A model generated the notes under the pieces. The model saw only the letters and a list, made by a program, of their open reading frames with translations, was not told the origin of the DNA and searched no databases. Shown piece after piece: positions 59,170-64,000 of a stretch of DNA of 64,000 bases. Made by a program: the position numbers and the translations under genes. The DNA comes from Warburgia ugandensis (Eukaryota; Streptophyta; Magnoliopsida; Canellales; Canellaceae): positions 8,569,001-8,633,000 of the forward strand of contig CP141126.1 in NCBI GenBank assembly GCA_035236585.1, in the 5' to 3' direction. Each line of letters begins with the position of its first letter. Position 1 is the stretch's first letter.

Positions 59170-62100
59170 ATGTCGGCCGGATTCCGGCGTGTCTTGGTTA
59201 TTATGATGCAAGTGCTGCTCTTAGGAATGACTGGTACCTGGACTGAAGCGAAATGTGATATCAAAGCAATCTTCAACTTCGGAGACTCCAACTCTGATAC
59301 CGGTGGATTCTGGGCCGCGTTTCCGCCACTGCGAAGCCCTTACGGAATGACATACTTCAAGAGACCGTCTGGTCGTGCATCTGATGGAAGGAATGCCATT
59401 GATTTCTTAGGTAATGCTGACACTCTCACTTTTCATGGCACTCTTCTTTCTGTTTTATACTTTACCGTCTATTGCTATTCCTCGCAAAATGGGATGAACA
59501 GGCCGCTGTCAAAACTGGGAACCTTTTCTTGTTTTTCTTGGGCAATGGAAGCCTCCATCCAACCATAATCTAAAAAAGGCAGCCCGAGTTTCCACGCCTT
59601 GAATCTGTGACCTCAGTATGATATACTGGGGCCTGTGTGGGAAGCTTTGGATGGTTAGAGCAATTGGTCTTATAGACTATATGAAGCAACCCACATTATC
59701 CTAGTCCAATAAACGAATGGACATACCTATAAATAGAGGTCTAAATAAAATAGGAGGAATTATAAATCCAAGTTCAGATTTATGATAAATCCGAGTTGCT
59801 TTCTAGTTCCCAGTGAAGAATCATAGATCCAAGTGCACTTTAGTTGCCTCTTTTATTGATCTAGGCTATGGGTTGTGTTAAGAATAGCTTATTTACATGC
59901 TCATTAGATAATTTATCCAGTATTTCTTTAAGTTAAAATAACAATCATACTTTATTCTATGTTTTTTAAGTTAAAAATTACAGAAAAAGAACATAGAATA
60001 AAAATATATAATGGACATAAAATGTTGTGCTTAGCTTATCTAAGCCATTCCCAACATAGTGATTGACGTAGATCTAAAAAAATGGCAAGAGGTAAGTAAA
60101 GCGCCCTTGAATTATCATAATCTAAGTGCTCATGATAATTCAAATGTGCACTTGGATTTATCATTCCTCCTAGGCAGAACCTCGGCACTTTAGAACTGCA
60201 ATGGCTATAATCATCGACCAAAGTGATCCTACAAATTTTGGTTGGACTTGTGCTGGGGTTTGGATCTTTAGACATTGATCTAAGATCTTGTGGCCGGTTG
60301 CCTAACTTCCCTTGTCATTGGAAACGTTTCCATCAGATCAAAATAGTCTGCTTTGCCGCTAATCTAATCAAATGGATGGTTAGCACATGAGAAGCACCTG
60401 GAGCAAATTTTATAAACTAGCAGAGAGGTGGTGCCATAAAAAAGAGCATTTGAAGTAAAACTGCTGATGAAAAGTGAGATACCTTTCTAGTATCAGTCCT
60501 CCAATAAAGCCACCCTCCAAGTCCGCAAAAGCTAAGAAGAGACTACCATTAGCTTTTTGGAAGCTCTCGGTGACTTTTACTTTCTGGTCTTCTTCAAACC
60601 ATGCAACCATGCGAGAAAAGTGATTCTGACTTGTAACAAACGCTCTATCTAGTCTTTGACACTGAAGATATGTGTCTTCGTCAGGCCAACTAGTGTGCGA
60701 CCACAGGGACCACCCATGACCCTGGGCTATCTCATATTAATGCTGATTTAGACACTCTGTTCCTCTAAGAAAATCTCCTCCATTAGGTTTCTGTGAATCA
60801 CTGTTTGGGATGTAAATTATGTTGCTTAGAGTGATCGTGGCCCTAGAGAAAAAAGTTTAGTTAGAAAAAGGGGAACAAAGCTATTTATTTTTTAGAATCT
60901 TAAGAGTCCTGTAGCAGCCCTACTTTGTAATAATAAGCCACGCAACTGGTTGATTAGACCCGTTCATTTGATTTCTCTAACTCCTGATATCTTAAATCAT
61001 AAACAAAAATGTGTTTTTAAGTCCTTCATTTTGAACCGTTTTTTAAAGAGTGTTTGAGACCGTCCTTGTTTGTGTGATTGAAGGTATACTTTTCAATTTT
61101 CACACTCATCCAGTCGTCACTGTTTTACGATTAACCTAATGTATTCTCGTTACAACCCCAATAAATGGGTAGCCTTACATAGTTCTCTACTTTAAGGTGA
61201 ATTTGTAATATGTATTCATATTTCCTTTTCATTATGTTCTTTAACACAGCACAAGCTCTTGGTTTTCCATTTCTTAGCCCATACCTGCAATCAATTGGGT
61301 CCAATTTCAAGCACGGTGCGAACTTCGCAACAGCGGCGTCGACAGTGCTGCTACCGAAATCTTCGGTCTTTGTTACCGGGGTCAGCCCTTTTTCACTGGG
61401 AATTCAGCTCAACCAAATGAAGGAATTCAAGGCTAGAGCCACTGAATATCAACCCAAAGGTACACAAATGAATAAACCTCTAGCCACGTTTTGATTATAG
61501 GAATGCCAATTCTACTTGTCAAATGGTAAAATCACGCCATGGAATTGTAGATGCAGGCTCAGGGTACCTTCCTCAGGCTGATGTTTATGGTAACTCGCTT
61601 TACACAATAGATGTGGGTCAGAATGACTTCACTAGTAACTTACCAGATCTTGGTATAGAGGGAGAGAAGCAGTATCTTCCCCAGGTAGTCTCAGGGATCA
61701 CTGATACAATCAAGGTAATCTAAGACCTTTTTTAACATTTTATTTAAAAAAATTATGACGACTCCAACTATTTCAAACTGTTCATCTGCTGGGTCCATCT
61801 TACATAAACAGTAGGAACGATCAAAGAATTGGGGCCATTAGATTTCTGCCTGTTTATAGTGGGCCCATCAGATGGAAGACCCAGAACCAATGCTCTGGCC
61901 ATTCAGCCATTGGATACATGATATACAAGATGTAGCATGGTATGATACAGCACAGTCGAACTTGATCAAACTACTAACCAATATCTTATTGGCAGGATTT
62001 GTATGCCTTAGGTGGGCGTATGTTTATGGTGTTTAATCTTGCACCCATCGGTTGCTTTCCTATGTTTCTTTCCGAGCTCCCGCACAATAGCTCTGATCTT

Positions 62101-63610
62101 GACGAGTATGGCTGCATGATCCCGTATAACAATGCAGTATCTGACTACAACAGTATGCTAAAGAAGAAGCTTGATCAGACTAGAGATCTCTTCCCAGATG
62201 CCTTTCTCATATACGTGGACACTCACTCCATTAAGCTCGAACTCTATAGGCATCCCCAACGTCATGGTATGGCTACTTTCTGCTCCTTTTTCTCTGACAT
62301 TTAACATGGAACATAGACTGTTGCCTTTTTATTTTTTGACCTTTCATTTAATTTCTACAACTTTGACAATTGTCTAATAAAAAATGATAAATTGAGGCTC
62401 TTTAATCAGTTTCAAAGGGAGGCTCTCTGTGAAGACAACGGATGTTCGGTATAATCTCAAACTTTGGTTAACTGCCTTTTGACCGGTAAAAATGCACTAA
62501 TCACTTATTTCAGTTAAATGAGGCGCGTGTCATCTTCAAAGGAAGCCTCACTTTGAGGCCTTGTTAAAAAGCCTCGGCCTCAGTATATCAGTTGGCTTGT
62601 CTAATTAGGCCTAATTTCTTTGATTTTTTCTTTTAAATTAGAAATTATAGGCATCCATCGTACAACCGCTCAAAATTGTCACGTGTAACACTTTCACAAC
62701 CATCGCATTTAGATGGAGTGGTCAATGGGTGTAACCGACCACCTAATTAATAAACATCAATGATTGTATGATCCTTTCATGCATTCATTCATTATGTCAT
62801 ATATCAAGGAAAATCGATTCTAACTTCAAAAAAGACTTATTTTTTGGTAAAGAAATGTATATATCACCTTATCAATTTATGGCAATGCCATTTTTCCTCG
62901 TGACCGAAGATGATTCATTTAAACCAAAACCATGTTCTGAACTATGGGTTAGAGACTTCACTGCATATATCTCTTGATAACTATCTCTCGAAGAAATAAC
63001 TTGAAATCAGACCCTAGTAAGCAACACATTATAGGAAGAAAATTTATAGAAAGAGGAAAAATAAAATAGTGTATATATATATATGAGTAATATTTTAGCA
63101 AGGAATTGCAGGTAAAAAGCACAAGCGACATTTGATTGGCTGAGAAAAAATTTCTAACTTCGATTTCTGCTAACTTTTTCTGTTGTCTACTCTTTTCCAA
63201 CCAATCACATATCACCAACTCCTTACACCTCTATAAAACAGCTGAAATTAATACATAATTCAATCCGAATTTAGATCAGAATCTTAGTACTAATTAGTAT
63301 ATTTGTCTTTAATGATTTAGTCTTTTGTGTTCATCTGTTTCAAGGACTTAACTATGGAACTAAGGCTTGCTGCGGAAATGGTGGAGCTTACAATTTCAAT
63401 CCAAAAGTCACTTGTGGAAATAGCAACGTAATCAACGGGAGCACGATAACAGCAACAGCGTGTCCTGACCCGCAGCACTACGTAAGCTGGGATGGAATAC
63501 ATGCAACCGAGGCTGCAAACAAGCTCCTTACACTGGGCGTACTGAATGGCTCCTACTTTGACCCGCCTTTTCCAATTTCTGAGCTCTGTGACTTGCACCC
63601 ACTAGTATAA
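59170..63610 (+). CDS. GDSL esterase/lipase, 5 exons, complete, secreted
   Basis: Exons 59170-59410, 61250-61459, 61551-61714, 61996-62266 and 63345-63610 join in frame to 1152 nt, 383 residues plus TAA. Residues 1-27 are a signal peptide ending ...GTWTEA. Block [13 protein letters not shown] carries the catalytic Ser. Exon 2 gives [19 protein letters not shown] and HGANFATA (block II). Exon 3 holds the block III Asn in VGQNDFTSN. Exon 5 holds [12 protein letters not shown] with the catalytic Asp and His. The protein closely resembles the At4g01130/FXG1-type clade. GDSL enzymes of this group are extracellular esterases, lipases or acetylesterases; one relative was reported as a fucosidase, so substrate is open. 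The exon 3 start could instead be 61557 (cag|GCTCAGGG), which keeps frame and removes two residues. Intron 1 (1.84 kb) contains a SINE relic and an inverted repeat. A TATA box lies at 59081. Confidence 0.93.
59576..59630 (-). mobile_element. SINE relic in GDSL intron 1
   Basis: The minus-strand 3' end (aaaggcagcccgag) is joined directly to the head (tttccacgccttgaatctgtgacctcag); the middle is deleted. Confidence 0.5.
59751..60172. repeat. Inverted-repeat (MITE-like) segment in GDSL intron 1
   Basis: taggaggaattataaatccaag (arm 59751-59772, 22 bases) is matched in reverse by the arm at 60151-60172 with one mismatch. Related subterminal stretches (gataaatccgag, gatccaagtgcac) recur inside. 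No target duplication is clear. Confidence 0.5.
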
Positions 63611-64000
63611 TGCCCTTGTATCAAGTTAGCAATGGTGGGTATTGCAAGATTGAGTTTTAATATGTCTGAAGTTTATTATAGATCTCTTCTTTAAAATAGA
63701 ACCCATCCCAGTGTAAACAAGATAATCATGTACGTTCATGCACCGGTATAAGTGTATGTGAGCCCAGTGTTAGTGGGACGTTATATGGGCTTCAATTGCC
63801 AACTTCACCTGCTAATGGAGATAACGAAATAAGGGCTTGAGACCTCTATTCTCCATCATGCATGTAATCTAAAGATTCTAAGTCCTTGTGTTAGTGGATG
63901 GTTTGGGGGATATGGAACATCAGAATCTACACATTAAAAATGAGTTGCCTCTAGTGAAGAAACTATCATTGGATGATCCCGTTACCAGTCACAGGAATTC
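63611..64000 (+). other. 3' flank of the GDSL gene
   Basis: Probable 3' untranslated region followed by intergenic sequence; nothing else recognised before the window ends. Confidence 0.5.

Noticed and set aside
59170..59568. A single 132-codon reading of the GDSL start
   Set aside because: It reads through the exon 1 donor at 59411; family alignment requires splicing to 61250.
1..64000. CRISPR arrays, operons, phage or bacterial islands
   Set aside because: The only regular repeats are microsatellites, minisatellites and transposons; gene structure is that of a plant nucleus.

Overview
This window is nuclear DNA of a flowering plant. Genes have many introns with GT-AG and one GC-AG junction. 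The protein families (PSK SIMULATOR, dirigent, GDSL lipase, plant RMR) are typical of angiosperms, and the rest is filled with plant-type repeats: tRNA-derived SINEs resembling the Au family, RTE-clade LINEs, hAT elements and LTR elements. The moderate AT richness of exons and introns does not suggest a grass. The species cannot be named from the sequence alone.

Layout. Positions 1-6880 hold no recognisable gene, only an LTR end with a primer-binding site (about 3150-3605) and SINE debris. Positions 7742-29616 (+) are a complete 12-exon PSI1-like gene encoding 657 residues. Its first intron is 10.3 kb, starts with a GC donor and contains three RTE LINE copies and a hAT element; later introns carry a second hAT element, SINEs, a microsatellite and two tandem repeats. 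Positions 29617-35550 are intergenic with SINEs. A single-exon dirigent gene lies at 35646-36215 (+) and a second one, in the opposite direction, at 44391-44963 (-). A 404-nt remnant of an RMR-type vacuolar sorting receptor at 46737-47140 (-) carries a stop codon, a frameshift and a cut-off RING domain. The window ends with a complete 5-exon GDSL lipase gene at 59170-63610 (+).

Between these genes is a large diverged duplication: about 36350-41560 matches about 50755-57365 in the same orientation. The second copy was later interrupted by a 1.96-kb non-autonomous LTR retrotransposon (54440-56401) that carries one gag-like open frame; a solo LTR of the same family sits at 42493-43054. Comparing the copies gives a relative order of events: two SINEs are shared by both copies, while others and the LTR element are found in one copy only.

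The genes do not form a pathway. PSI1-type proteins act in growth signalling linked to phytosulfokine, dirigent proteins steer stereoselective coupling in phenolic metabolism, and the GDSL enzyme is a secreted esterase or lipase. I found no CRISPR array, operon, defence island or novel multi-gene system. The items most worth a second look are the nested transposons with intact target-site duplications, the small LTR family, the SINE beside exon 8 of the PSI1-like gene, and the history of the duplication.
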